A stretch of 64,000 nucleotides of DNA from NCBI RefSeq assembly GCF_012932495.1, contig NZ_JABCNG010000005.1:248001-312000 (forward strand). The letters are read 5' to 3'. Positions 8,418 to 17,314 of this stretch are shown piece by piece; position 1 is the stretch's first letter, and each line of letters starts with the position of its first letter. This stretch comes from Novosphingobium sp. SG919. Lineage in GTDB: Bacteria > Pseudomonadota > Alphaproteobacteria > Sphingomonadales > Sphingomonadaceae. Position numbers and translations under genes: made by a program. The notes under the pieces were generated by a model. It saw nothing but the letters and a program-made list of their open reading frames with translations, was not told the DNA's origin and did not search any database.

Positions 8418-9152
8418 TCAATCGCCGATCCGGGCCACTTCCTCAAGCACCCGTTCGGACCATTCGCGGCGGCAGATCAACAAATCGGGCAGCCAGGTGT
8501 TGCGGTTGTTGTAGACCAGGGGCGAACCATCGATGCGCGAGACATGCAGGCCGGCGCCGGCCGCCACGGCCACCGGCGCGCAATTGTCCCATTCGTATTG
8601 CCCGCCCGAATGGAGGTAGATCTCGGCCTGACCGCGCACCACGGCCATCGCCTTGGCCCCGGCGCTGCCCATCGGCAGCAATTCGCCACCGATCGCCTTG
8701 GCCACTTCCACCGCCTCGTGCGCGGGGCGCGAGCGGCTGACCAGGAGCCGCGGCGTGGGCGCCATGGGCGGCAGTGGCGCAATGCCGGCGCTGTCGAGCA
8801 CCAGGTCTTCCCCCGGCAGCGCCACGGCGCCGAGCACGGCCTTGCCGTCCACGGCCAGGCCCACGTGCACGGCCCAGTCGCTGCGGCCTTCGCCATATTC
8901 GCGCGTGCCATCAAGCGGATCGATGATCCACACCCGGTCCTTGGCCAGCCGCGCGGGTGTGTCGGCGGTTTCCTCGCTCAGCACGCCATCATCGGGACGG
9001 TGCGCCGCCACTTCGGCCATGAGGAACGCATTGGCGAGAACGTCACCTTGCGCCCCCAGCGCCTTGCCCTCGTGCGTGCCGGCGGCACGCAAATCCATCA
9101 GGATGCGCCCCGCCCCTGCGGCCAGATGCCGCGCCAGCGCCAGATCGTCCAT
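8418..9152 (-). CDS. cysQ: 3'(2'),5'-bisphosphate nucleotidase CysQ
   Basis: 244 residues of the inositol-monophosphatase fold. Motifs seen are LSEETAD, WIIDPLDGTREY (metal-binding Asp pair) and the C-terminal EWDNCAPVAVAAGAG. CysQ hydrolyses PAP to AMP, removing the by-product of PAPS-dependent sulfate reduction. It lies 22 bp after cysNC on the same strand, matching the pathway. ATG start at 9152. Confidence 0.93.
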   Translation of the reverse strand: MDDLALARHLAAGAGRILMDLRAAGTHEGKALGAQGDVLANAFLMAEVAAHRPDDGVLSEETADTPARLAKDRVWIIDPLDGTREYGEGRSDWAVHVGLAVDGKAVLGAVALPGEDLVLDSAGIAPLPPMAPTPRLLVSRSRPAHEAVEVAKAIGGELLPMGSAGAKAMAVVRGQAEIYLHSGGQYEWDNCAPVAVAAGAGLHVSRIDGSPLVYNNRNTWLPDLLICRREWSERVLEEVARIGD

Positions 9153-9174
9153 CGCTTGCCCCCTGCCTGTCCGA

Positions 9175-11115
9175 TCAGATCACCGGCATCCACGCGCCGA
9201 TCACCCGCTCGACAATCCGCTCGGCGGCGTCTTCGGGGCTTTCGCGGCGCGTGTCCACCCGGATTTCGGGGTTTTCGGGGCGCTCGTACGGGCTGTCGAT
9301 CCCGGTGAAGTTCTGGAGCTGGCCGCTGCGCGCCTTTTTATAAAGGCCCTTCACGTCGCGCTTTTCGGCGTCTTCCAATGGGGTGTCGATGAACACTTCG
9401 ATGAATTCGCCTTCGGGCAGCAGGCTGCGCACCAGCTCGCGCTCCGCACGGAACGGGCTGATGAACGCAGTCAGCACGATCAGGCCGGCGTCGGTCATCA
9501 GCTTGGCCACTTCGCCCACGCGGCGGATGTTCTCGATCCGGTCGGCGTCGGTAAAGCCCAGGTCCTTGTTGAGGCCATGGCGCACGTTGTCGCCGTCCAG
9601 CAGGAACGTGTGCTTGCCCAGCGCGTGCAGCTTCTTTTCCACAAGGTTGGCGATGGTCGACTTGCCCGAGCCGGACAGCCCGGTGAACCACAGCACGGCC
9701 GGCTGCTGCATTTTGAGCGCGGCATGGGCCTTGCGCGTCACGTCCAGCGCCTGCCAGTGCACGTTCTGCGCGCGGCGCAGGCTGAATTCCAGCATGCCGG
9801 CGCCAACGGTGGCATTGCTGATCTTGTCGATCAGGATGAAGCCGCCCAATGTGCGGCTTTCCGTATAGGGCTCGAACACCAGCGGCTTGTCGGTCACCAC
9901 TTCGGCCACGCCGATGGCGTTGAGTTCCAGCGTCTTGGCCGCCAGATGCTCCATGGTGTTGACGTTCACCACATATTCGGGCGTGCGCACGGTGGCCGAA
10001 ACGGTTTGCGTGCCAAGCTTGAGCCAATAGGCGCGGCCCGGCGTCAACGCCTCGTCGGCCATCCACACCAGCGTGGCCTGGAACTGGTCGGCCACTTCGG
10101 GCGGAGCGTCGGCCAGGGCGAGCACGTCCCCGCGCGAGCAGTCGATCTCGTCGGCCAGGCACAGCGTGATCGCCTGCCCCGCCAGCGCCTGGTCCAGATC
10201 GCCTTCCAGCGTCACGATCCGGGTGACCGTGCTGGTCTTGCCCGAGGGCAGCACGCGCACGGCATCACCCGGCTTGACGCTGCCGCTGGCGATCAGGCCG
10301 GAAAAGCCCCGGAAATCCAGGTTCGGGCGGTTGACCCATTGCACAGGCATGCGGAACGGACGGGCCAGATCGTCGGCCCCGCGCACCGGCACGGTTTCCA
10401 GGTGCGCAATCAGCGAGGGCCCGGTGTACCACGGCGTGTTGGCCGATGGCGCGGTCACGTTGTCGCCGGCAAAGCCCGAGATCGGCAGCGCGGTGAACGT
10501 GTCGATGCCGATGCTGGTGGCAAAGGCGCGGTAATCGGCCACGATCTCGTCAAAGCGGGCCTGGCTGTAATCGACCAGGTCCATCTTGTTGACCGCCAGC
10601 ACGATGTTGCGAATGCCCAGCAGGTGGCAGAGGTAGGAATGCCGCCGCGTCTGCACCAGCACGCCCTTGCGCGCATCGATCAGGATCACGGCCAGATCGG
10701 CGGTGGACGCGCCGGTGACCATGTTGCGGGTATACTGTTCATGGCCGGGGCAATCGGCCACGATGAACTTGCGCTTTTCGGTGTTGAAGAAGCGATAGGC
10801 CACGTCGATCGTGATGCCCTGCTCGCGTTCGGCCGCCAGGCCATCGACCAGCAGCGCGAAATCGATCGCCTGGCCTTGGGTGCCCTGCTTCTTGCTGTCG
10901 CTTTCCAGCGCGGCCAGCTGATCCTCGAAGATCATCTTGGAATCATAGAGCAGCCGCCCGATCAGCGTGGACTTGCCATCGTCCACCGACCCGCAGGTGA
11001 TGAAGCGCAGCATGGTCTTGTGCTGGTGGGTTTCCAGATAGGCGTCGATATCCTGCGCGATCAGGGCATCGGTCTTGTAGATGACGTCGGCCACGTCGGT
11101 GATCGTTTCCGGCAT
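9175..11115 (-). CDS. cysNC: Bifunctional sulfate adenylyltransferase subunit 1 / adenylylsulfate kinase
   Basis: 646 residues. The N-terminal two-thirds is a translation-factor-like GTPase: G1 GSVDDGKST at 42-50, DCPGH at 121-125 and NKMD at 176-179. The C-terminal third is APS kinase with its own P-loop, GLSGSGKST, at 479-487. It forms ATP sulfurylase with CysD and then phosphorylates APS to PAPS. The start codon overlaps the cysD stop (TGATG). The NC fusion is common in Proteobacteria. Confidence 0.96.
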   Translation of the reverse strand: MPETITDVADVIYKTDALIAQDIDAYLETHQHKTMLRFITCGSVDDGKSTLIGRLLYDSKMIFEDQLAALESDSKKQGTQGQAIDFALLVDGLAAEREQGITIDVAYRFFNTEKRKFIVADCPGHEQYTRNMVTGASTADLAVILIDARKGVLVQTRRHSYLCHLLGIRNIVLAVNKMDLVDYSQARFDEIVADYRAFATSIGIDTFTALPISGFAGDNVTAPSANTPWYTGPSLIAHLETVPVRGADDLARPFRMPVQWVNRPNLDFRGFSGLIASGSVKPGDAVRVLPSGKTSTVTRIVTLEGDLDQALAGQAITLCLADEIDCSRGDVLALADAPPEVADQFQATLVWMADEALTPGRAYWLKLGTQTVSATVRTPEYVVNVNTMEHLAAKTLELNAIGVAEVVTDKPLVFEPYTESRTLGGFILIDKISNATVGAGMLEFSLRRAQNVHWQALDVTRKAHAALKMQQPAVLWFTGLSGSGKSTIANLVEKKLHALGKHTFLLDGDNVRHGLNKDLGFTDADRIENIRRVGEVAKLMTDAGLIVLTAFISPFRAERELVRSLLPEGEFIEVFIDTPLEDAEKRDVKGLYKKARSGQLQNFTGIDSPYERPENPEIRVDTRRESPEDAAERIVERVIGAWMPVI

Positions 11116-12023
11116 CAGAAATACCCCTGCTGCTTCTTCACTTCCATGCCGGCGCCGCCGGCATCCTTGTCGATGGCGCGGCCCTGGCGCTCGCTGGTGG
11201 TGGTCAGCAGGGTTTCCTGGATCACTTCGGGCAAGGTCTTGGCCGTGCTCTCCACCGCGCCCGTCAGGGGATAGCAGCCCAGCGTGCGGAAGCGGATCGA
11301 GCGCATCACCGGCTCTTCACCCGGCCGCAACGGAAAGCGATCGTCGTCCACCATCAACAGCATGCCATCGCGCTCCACCGTGGGGCGTTCGTCAGCAAAA
11401 TAGAGCGGCACGATCGGCACGTCGTTCAAGTGGATATACTGCCAGATATCCAGCTCGGTCCAGTTGCTGATCGGAAACACGCGGATGCTCTCGCCCTTGT
11501 TCTTGCGGGCGTTATAAAGGTTCCACAGCTCTGGCCGCTGGTTCTTGGGGTCCCAGCCGTGGCTGGCCGTGCGGAACGAGAAGATGCGTTCCTTGGCGCG
11601 GCTCTTTTCCTCGTCGCGCCGCGCGCCGCCAAAGGCCGCGTCGAAGCCATGGAGATCGAGCGCCTGCTTGAGCCCTTCGGTCTTCCACATATCGGTGTGA
11701 AGCGCGCCATGATCGAACGGATTGATCCCGCGCGCCTTGGCTTCGGGGTTTTGGTAGACCAGCAGTTCCATGCCGCTTTCGCGCGCCATGCGATCGCGCA
11801 GCTCGTACATCGCCTTGAATTTCCACGTGGTGTCCACGTGCAACAGCGGGAACGGCGGCGGCGAGGGATAGAACGCCTTGCGCGCGAGGTGCAGCATGAC
11901 CGCGCTGTCCTTGCCCACCGAATAGAGCATGACCGGCGCCTGCGCCTCGGCCACGACTTCGCGCATGATGTGGATCGCCTCGGCCTCAAGGCGTTGCAGA
12001 TGGGTGAGCGACGGCATGTTCAT
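11115..12023 (-). CDS. cysD: Sulfate adenylyltransferase subunit 2
   Basis: 302 residues. The PP-loop ATP-pyrophosphatase motif appears as YSVGKDSAVMLHLARKAF near residue 36, and the family block FGGARRDEEKSRAKER follows later. It adenylates sulfate together with CysN. ATG at 12023 follows AAAGG at a suitable distance; a second ATG lies two codons in. It is the first gene of cysD-cysNC-cysQ. Confidence 0.95.
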   Translation of the reverse strand: MNMPSLTHLQRLEAEAIHIMREVVAEAQAPVMLYSVGKDSAVMLHLARKAFYPSPPPFPLLHVDTTWKFKAMYELRDRMARESGMELLVYQNPEAKARGINPFDHGALHTDMWKTEGLKQALDLHGFDAAFGGARRDEEKSRAKERIFSFRTASHGWDPKNQRPELWNLYNARKNKGESIRVFPISNWTELDIWQYIHLNDVPIVPLYFADERPTVERDGMLLMVDDDRFPLRPGEEPVMRSIRFRTLGCYPLTGAVESTAKTLPEVIQETLLTTTSERQGRAIDKDAGGAGMEVKKQQGYF

Positions 12024-12162
12024 GGCGCCGCCTTTGGCACAGCCGCCCCCCGCAGCGACAGGGCGAATTGGTTAAGCGCCCCCAAGCCAAACTTTGGGCA
12101 CGCCGCCTGCCCGCGAAAGGGAGGAGATGTTCGCAGCGGAACCACAACATGCCCTCCCCAAA

Positions 12163-12184
12163 CCCCTCCCGCAAGCGGGAGGGG
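12163..12184. repeat. Perfect GC-rich palindrome upstream of cysD
   Basis: Arms CCCCTCCCGC and GCGGGAGGGG flank an AA loop, with CTTTTC on the plus-strand side. It looks like a terminator stem for plus-strand transcription, but no plus-strand gene precedes it. It is better read as a dispersed palindrome next to the MITE-like element. Confidence 0.6.
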
Positions 12185-12190
12185 CTTTTC

Positions 12191-12360
12191 CTAGGGCCTG
12201 TGGGGATTTAGCTCAGGGTGGAGCGAAACGTAGTTCAGCGCAGCTAGAATGGCTGATTTTCGTGACCCGGAGCGCAGCGTACTTTTATGTACGTGAGCAC
12301 CGGAAGCGCGAAAAGCGGCCGTTCGCAGCCCGCCATGGGCTAAATCCCCACAGGCCCTAG
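12191..12360. mobile_element. MITE-like element, 170 bp with 22-bp perfect terminal inverted repeats
   Basis: Positions 12191-12212 are the exact reverse complement of 12339-12360. Both ends begin with CTAG, which could be a 4-bp target duplication of the kind made by IS5-type transposases, leaving 18-bp terminal repeats starting GGCCTGTGGGG. The interior is also partly self-complementary around a GTAC-ttttat-GTAC centre, so the whole element can fold into a long hairpin. It has no coding capacity. Its right-hand CTAG provides the stop of the neighbouring gene. Confidence 0.8.
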
Positions 12361-13283
12361 TCGAAATAGGCGATGCAGCGCACTTCTATGCTGCTGCGGA
12401 TTTGGGTGTCGGGCAGGCTGCTGTCGTGGAACGCGGTGTGCGGGCAGCGCCAGGTGACGCTTTCGTCGCTGTCGTTGAACTTGAACAGCAGCACGTCATC
12501 GGCCGCCATGTTGGCGAAATACCACCAGCGGTGCGCGGGGGAATAGCGGAAGATCGTGGCGGCGATCATGTCCTCCTCGCCCGGCACCGGGGCCGTCAGC
12601 GCGTCGCCCACCGGAAATTCGTCCACCACGAACAGCGTGTTGGAGGCCGTTTCCGCGTCGCCCACGCTGCGCCCGTCGCACACCGCCAGGGGCCAATCCT
12701 GCGGCCCAGGCGAAAACGTGCGCCACAGTGAAAAACAGATCGCGCGGGCATAGCCTGGCCGATCGGCAAAGCGCTGGTCATGCATGCGCTGCGCGGCACG
12801 GCGCGCGGTGGGGCGGTTGTAATCGACATGGGCCTCGCCGGCCGGCGGCTGAATCCCGCCGTTGTGCTGGTAATTGGCCACCTTCTCTTGCGCGCGGGCG
12901 GAAAGATCAGCCGAAGTGCGGATCATCCAGCCTTGCGCCGCCACGCGATCGGCGCCGCACATCCGCGCCACCAGCGCTTCCACTTCGGCGAGGTAATGTG
13001 CGTCGACATCGGCCCGGTCATGGAAATCCCGCACGGCCGACTGGTGGCGACCCAGCATGAAACCATGGGTGTCGAGCGTGAAGTGATCGCGGATCGGCAT
13101 GCCATCGCGCACCACCACGGCATGATCGGTATACGTGCCGGTGTTGATTTCGGCCCCCTGGCTCACATAGCGGCGGGTGACGAAATTCCCCTCCCCCAGA
13201 TAGCGGATCAACGCGGGCGCCTGGCGCGCGGTTTCCTCGATGGGATCGATCGCCTCGGGGCGGGCTGACAACACGGTGTCCAT
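12357..13283 (-). CDS. CmcJ/NvfI (AsaB-like) family oxidoreductase
   Basis: 308 residues from the ATG at 13283, which has AGAGGA just upstream. The layout and blocks such as GEAHVDYN, MHDQRF, YARAICFSLWRTF and the C-terminal WRCPHTAFHD match the CmcJ/NvfI/AsaB group. That group includes oxidoreductases of secondary metabolism and is widespread, though mostly uncharacterised, in Sphingomonadales. The TAG stop lies inside the terminal CTAG of the MITE-like element, so the last residues may have been altered by insertion. The family call is by recalled motif pattern; the substrate is unknown. Confidence 0.7.
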   Translation of the reverse strand: MDTVLSARPEAIDPIEETARQAPALIRYLGEGNFVTRRYVSQGAEINTGTYTDHAVVVRDGMPIRDHFTLDTHGFMLGRHQSAVRDFHDRADVDAHYLAEVEALVARMCGADRVAAQGWMIRTSADLSARAQEKVANYQHNGGIQPPAGEAHVDYNRPTARRAAQRMHDQRFADRPGYARAICFSLWRTFSPGPQDWPLAVCDGRSVGDAETASNTLFVVDEFPVGDALTAPVPGEEDMIAATIFRYSPAHRWWYFANMAADDVLLFKFNDSDESVTWRCPHTAFHDSSLPDTQIRSSIEVRCIAYFD

Positions 13284-13372
13284 GGCGCTTCCTCTCGCAC
13301 GGATGAAGCGATCTGGCGCGCTCCACTCGTTTGTTTGCCTAACAATTTTGCGCACGCGAGTCCAGCGGTTGC

Positions 13373-13397
13373 CCCCCGGGCCGGCCCGGCCCGGGGG
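13373..13397 (-). terminator. Strong GC hairpin after the TonB receptor gene
   Basis: CCCCCGGGCC at 13373-13382 pairs with GGCCCGGGGG at 13388-13397. It lies 13 bp beyond the TonB receptor stop. There is no clear T-run, so its efficiency as a terminator is uncertain. Confidence 0.4.
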
Positions 13398-13409
13398 CTG
13401 CGGCAGCGA

Positions 13410-16190
13410 TCAGAACGCGGCCGAAAGCGTGGCCTGGAACGTGCGGCCCCAGCGCACGATCTGCGGCACCGCTTCGCTGGTGGCGCTCACCGTGCGGTAA
13501 TAGCTGATATCGTCGAAGATATTGCTCGCCTGAAGCGACAGGCGCACGTCCTGGCGCAGCGCATAGCCGACCGAGGCATCGACACTGTGGGTTGCCCGCT
13601 GGGTATCGTTCATCGCCGCGCCACCCCAGGTGCCAAAGCGATAGGCCGCTACCAGCGAACCGTTGTAGCGGTACGCCAGGTTGGCCGATACTTTCTTCCC
13701 TTCGTAGAACACCGAGGCATTGGCCAGGAACGAGGGCACGCCCTGCATCGCCTGGGTGGCATCGGTGCCCGAATCGAGCAGGTGGGCCCAGGAGTGCTGG
13801 AACGTCACGTTGCCCGAAACGCCAAAGCCCGAAACCCAACCTTGCAACGCGCTCAACTGGAACCGGCCGGCCAGTTCCAGGCCATAGAGCGCCGCGTTCC
13901 CGCCGTTCATCGGCTTGCTGATCGAACTGACGCCGGTGCTGGCGATTTCCTGGGCGCGATAGCTGGTGCCGCGATCATAGAGATAGTTGCCGATCGCCTT
14001 GTAGAACGCCGCGATCGAGCCGCTGAAGCCGTGGGACTCATGTTCCAGATTGAGGTCGAAGTTCCACGAGGTGACGGGGCGCAAATCGGGGTTGCCCTGG
14101 GTGATGCTCACCGATCCATCGCTGTTCAGCTCGGTCTGCGTGCCGCCAGCCAATTGGAAAAACGCCGGGCGGGTATAGCTGCGCCAGATCGCGCCACGCA
14201 GGATGCCACCCTGCCAGGGATGCCAATCGGCGTGCACGCTGGGCAGCAGGATGTCATAGCGGGTGCGGCTGGTGCCCCAACCTGATGACGTGGTGGCCGT
14301 GGCGCCATCGTCCACGCTCACCGTGTTCCAGAAACGGTTGTCGATCGTGGTGTGCTCGAACCGCAGCCCCGGCTGGATCGCCACGCCGCCAGCCTGCATG
14401 CGCGCCAGCACATAGGCCGACCACACGTTTTCATGGCCCGACAGGGTGTTGCCGTTGTAATCGTCGGGGCTGAGCGTCACGGCGGAAGCGGCCGAGGCCG
14501 CCGCCCCGGTCAGCGCGTTCCCATCGAAGCGCACGAACGAATAGGGATAATACTTCTTGTCGATCGCGGCGATGGTGTTGCGGGTAAACGGGCTGGCGCT
14601 CAGCGGCGTGCCGGTGTCGATGAATTCCAGGCCGCTATAGTCGCGCGAATAGCTTGCCCGGCTGCTGCGCACGAACTTTACCCCGGCTTTCACCGCCTGC
14701 ACCAGGCCGCCCATTGCCAGTTCGGCATCCAGGCGCCCGCCCACTTTGTTGGCCGTGCTGCGCGAGGTGGTATATTCGCCGCTGCCGTCGGCCTTGAGGA
14801 ACAGGCTGCTGTTGTTGAGCCGGGCAAGCTGCGCCGCGCTCAAGGCCGGGATCGGATAGCCATCGCGATAGGTCACGCTGAACGGGCCGCCAAGCTGGTT
14901 GGCTGCGCTGGTTTCGAACGAGACTTCGGCATGGTCGGGCGCGGCGCTCTTGGCCCAGCTCCAGAATGCGGCATAATCCAGGGTCAGCGGCCCGTCGCTG
15001 GTCTTGCCGCCCAGTTCGGCGGTATCGAGCGCGGATTCCGCCGGAGCCGTTTCCACCCAATAGTGATAGGCCGCATCGCTTTCCCCGTTCTGATAGAGCC
15101 CGTCGGGGCGCACCGTGGGCGAGGAATAGTGATCGGCCTGGATGCCCTTTTGATAGACGATCTGGCGGATGTTGGATTCTGCCACAGTACCGCGCAGATA
15201 GAGCTTGGTGGCGCCCATGTCCCAATCGAGCGAGAGCGCGCCGCCAAAGCGGGTCTGGTGACCTTCGGTAAACTGCGCGTTGGTGCTGGTCAGCAGCAGG
15301 TTGTCGGCCTTGCTGAAGCCTGCCGGGTTGCTGCCCTGCTCCCCTTCCGAAACGGCATACTCCCACTGCCCCGCCTGGAAATCGACCATGGTCGAAGCGA
15401 AGTAGCGCTTGCCGTAATAGCCGGTGGCATAGATGCCGAACTGGTGATCGGCGCCAAAATGCGTGCTGTATTCGCCCTGGGCCAGGCCGCTGCCGGCCGG
15501 CACATGGTAATCCAGGCCATACTGGCTGACACCACCCTGAAGCGTGAGGCCAAGATGGCCATCCTTGAAATTGTCGGCGCTGGGCGTGCGGAAATCGATC
15601 GTGCCGCCGATCGCGTCGCCATCCATGTCGGCTGTCGATGTCTTGCTCACGACCACGGCAGCAAGGCCGACCGGCGGCAGCAGATCGAGCTGGATCTCGC
15701 GCGAATAGGGCATGCCCTGGGCGGCATTGGCGCCGTTGACGAGGTTGACGTTGTACGAACCCGATAGCCCGCGCACATAGACGAAGCTGGCGCCGCCGCG
15801 CGCGGCGCCATCCAGCCCGCCGTGATTGCCCGAAGACGGGGTGCCGAAGAAGTCGGTGGGTGAAACCGAAATCCCCGCCACCCGCGCCAGGGCATCGACC
15901 ACGCTGACATTGGGCTGGCGCACCAGGTCTTCGGGCGCGAGCACGGCGGTGGTGCCGGGTGCTTCCAGCTTCACGGTGCGTGCCGCCTGCCCCGAAACGA
16001 CGATGCTACGGGTGTTGCTGTCGGCATCGGCCTCGCTGCTGGGAGCGCGCAAGCCATCGGCGGGCGCGGTGGCGGTGGCATGGGCCACCAGCGGGGCGGC
16101 GAGCCCGCCCAGCGACATGGCAGCGAGCGCAGCGCCACGCAGCAAGCGCGCACGGCGGGGCATGCCGGAAAGGATCGGCAAATTGGTCAT
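13410..16190 (-). CDS. TonB-dependent outer membrane receptor
   Basis: 926 residues from the ATG at 16190, which follows GGGAAG; a longer frame upstream lacks a signal-peptide-like start. After a signal peptide (RGAALAAMSLGGLAAPLVAHA) comes a plug domain (VVDALARVAGISV, SFVYVRGLSG) and a 22-strand barrel ending in FQATLSAAF. Such receptors import siderophores, vitamins or carbohydrates using TonB energy. The gene is divergent from a secreted phosphatase-like protein and a DeoR regulator, which hints at uptake of a sugar or phosphorylated compound. Confidence 0.93.
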   Translation of the reverse strand: MTNLPILSGMPRRARLLRGAALAAMSLGGLAAPLVAHATATAPADGLRAPSSEADADSNTRSIVVSGQAARTVKLEAPGTTAVLAPEDLVRQPNVSVVDALARVAGISVSPTDFFGTPSSGNHGGLDGAARGGASFVYVRGLSGSYNVNLVNGANAAQGMPYSREIQLDLLPPVGLAAVVVSKTSTADMDGDAIGGTIDFRTPSADNFKDGHLGLTLQGGVSQYGLDYHVPAGSGLAQGEYSTHFGADHQFGIYATGYYGKRYFASTMVDFQAGQWEYAVSEGEQGSNPAGFSKADNLLLTSTNAQFTEGHQTRFGGALSLDWDMGATKLYLRGTVAESNIRQIVYQKGIQADHYSSPTVRPDGLYQNGESDAAYHYWVETAPAESALDTAELGGKTSDGPLTLDYAAFWSWAKSAAPDHAEVSFETSAANQLGGPFSVTYRDGYPIPALSAAQLARLNNSSLFLKADGSGEYTTSRSTANKVGGRLDAELAMGGLVQAVKAGVKFVRSSRASYSRDYSGLEFIDTGTPLSASPFTRNTIAAIDKKYYPYSFVRFDGNALTGAAASAASAVTLSPDDYNGNTLSGHENVWSAYVLARMQAGGVAIQPGLRFEHTTIDNRFWNTVSVDDGATATTSSGWGTSRTRYDILLPSVHADWHPWQGGILRGAIWRSYTRPAFFQLAGGTQTELNSDGSVSITQGNPDLRPVTSWNFDLNLEHESHGFSGSIAAFYKAIGNYLYDRGTSYRAQEIASTGVSSISKPMNGGNAALYGLELAGRFQLSALQGWVSGFGVSGNVTFQHSWAHLLDSGTDATQAMQGVPSFLANASVFYEGKKVSANLAYRYNGSLVAAYRFGTWGGAAMNDTQRATHSVDASVGYALRQDVRLSLQASNIFDDISYYRTVSATSEAVPQIVRWGRTFQATLSAAF

Positions 16191-16411
16191 CGAAGGACTT
16201 CCCTGTTGCTGAGTTGTTGGCCTGTTGGCGAATTCTTGGCCTGGCGGCGAATCGTCGGCACCCGTCAAGACGGCGCCTTGTGCAGCGGCACCTAGGCGCA
16301 CCGCACGACGATTCCATGACACATCCACATTTTCTGATGAGATGTTTCGCAATTTTGAGGATTTTCAAACATTGTCATCGAAATTTCATCAAAAACGCCA
16401 AATGAGTCAGC
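16191..16411. promoter_or_regulatory. AT-rich divergent promoter/operator region
   Basis: Between the TonB receptor and the EEP-family gene, the stretch 16330-16400 is conspicuously AT-rich for this genome. TGATGAGATGTTTCG (16335-16349) is mirrored imperfectly by CGAAATTTCATCA (16379-16391). It could be the operator of the DeoR protein encoded two genes downstream (inference). Confidence 0.45.
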
Positions 16412-17314
16412 ATGACCGAAAACCGCATTCCGGCCCGGCTGCGCGCCTTGGCCTTGCTGCTTGCCGCCAGCCTCTCCCCCCTGCCCGCATGGGCGGCACC
16501 GCCGCCCCGGCCGGCCGGCGCACTGCGGGTGATGAGCTTCAACGTTCGCTGGCCCTCTCCCGATGACGGGATCAACATCTGGCCAAGGCGCCAGCCGCTG
16601 TTCCTCGCCACGATCCGCGCCGCCGATCCCGATGTGATCGGCACGCAGGAACTCTATCGCCGCCAGGGCGATGCCGTGGTGCGCCATCTGCCGCACTGGC
16701 GCTGGTTCGGCCCCGATCGCTTTGGTGGCCATGCCGACGAGCACATGGGCATACTCTATCGCCATGACCGGCTGCGCCTGCTGCGTCACGGCGTGTTCTG
16801 GCTTTCCCCCACGCCGGATGTGCCCGGCAGCCTGGGCTGGGGCGCGACGTTGCCGCGCATGGTGCAATGGGCCGTGTTCCAGCGCCGGAGCGCGGCCCGC
16901 ACCACGTTCCTGATGATCGACACTCACCTGGCCAACCGCGACAAGGAAGACGAGACGGCCCGCGTGCAAAGTGCACGGATGATCGCCGCACGCCTGCCCG
17001 CGCTCGCCGGCGCGCTGCCGGTGGTATTGACCGCCGATCTCAACGCCACGCCAGACAGCGCCGCCTATGCCACGCTGACCGCAAACCTCGCCGATAGCCG
17101 CCAACGCGCCGCCAACCCGCTTGGCCCGGAAGCCACTTTCCACGATTTCACCGGCCAGGCGCAGGATCGCATCGATTACATCCTGGTGCGCGGCTGGCGG
17201 GTGCGCAATTATGCCGCGTTGACCGACCACCAGGGTGCGGGCTGGCCTTCCGATCACTTCCCCATTCTGGCAGACCTGACGCCGGACCAACGGGAAAGCA
17301 CGCCACAACAATGA
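16412..17314 (+). CDS. Secreted endonuclease/exonuclease/phosphatase family protein
   Basis: 300 residues with a signal peptide (ALALLLAASLSPLPAWA). Family motifs are VMSFNVRW (Asn), VIGTQEL (catalytic Glu), DTHLAN, LTADLNATPDS and SDHFPI (catalytic Asp-His). Members hydrolyse phosphodiesters or phosphomonoesters, including nucleic acids and inositol phosphates. Export to the periplasm next to a TonB receptor suggests release of phosphate or sugar from an external ester. It overlaps the DeoR gene by 4 bp (ATGA). Confidence 0.85.
   Translation: MTENRIPARLRALALLLAASLSPLPAWAAPPPRPAGALRVMSFNVRWPSPDDGINIWPRRQPLFLATIRAADPDVIGTQELYRRQGDAVVRHLPHWRWFGPDRFGGHADEHMGILYRHDRLRLLRHGVFWLSPTPDVPGSLGWGATLPRMVQWAVFQRRSAARTTFLMIDTHLANRDKEDETARVQSARMIAARLPALAGALPVVLTADLNATPDSAAYATLTANLADSRQRAANPLGPEATFHDFTGQAQDRIDYILVRGWRVRNYAALTDHQGAGWPSDHFPILADLTPDQRESTPQQ

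Noticed and set aside
8653..11274. Plus-strand open frame of 873 codons opposite cysQ and cysNC
   Set aside because: Shadow of a clearly functional bifunctional sulfate-activation gene; no recognisable domains.
12163..12184. Intrinsic terminator for the cys operon
   Set aside because: It lies upstream of cysD and its T-run faces the plus strand, where no gene ends.
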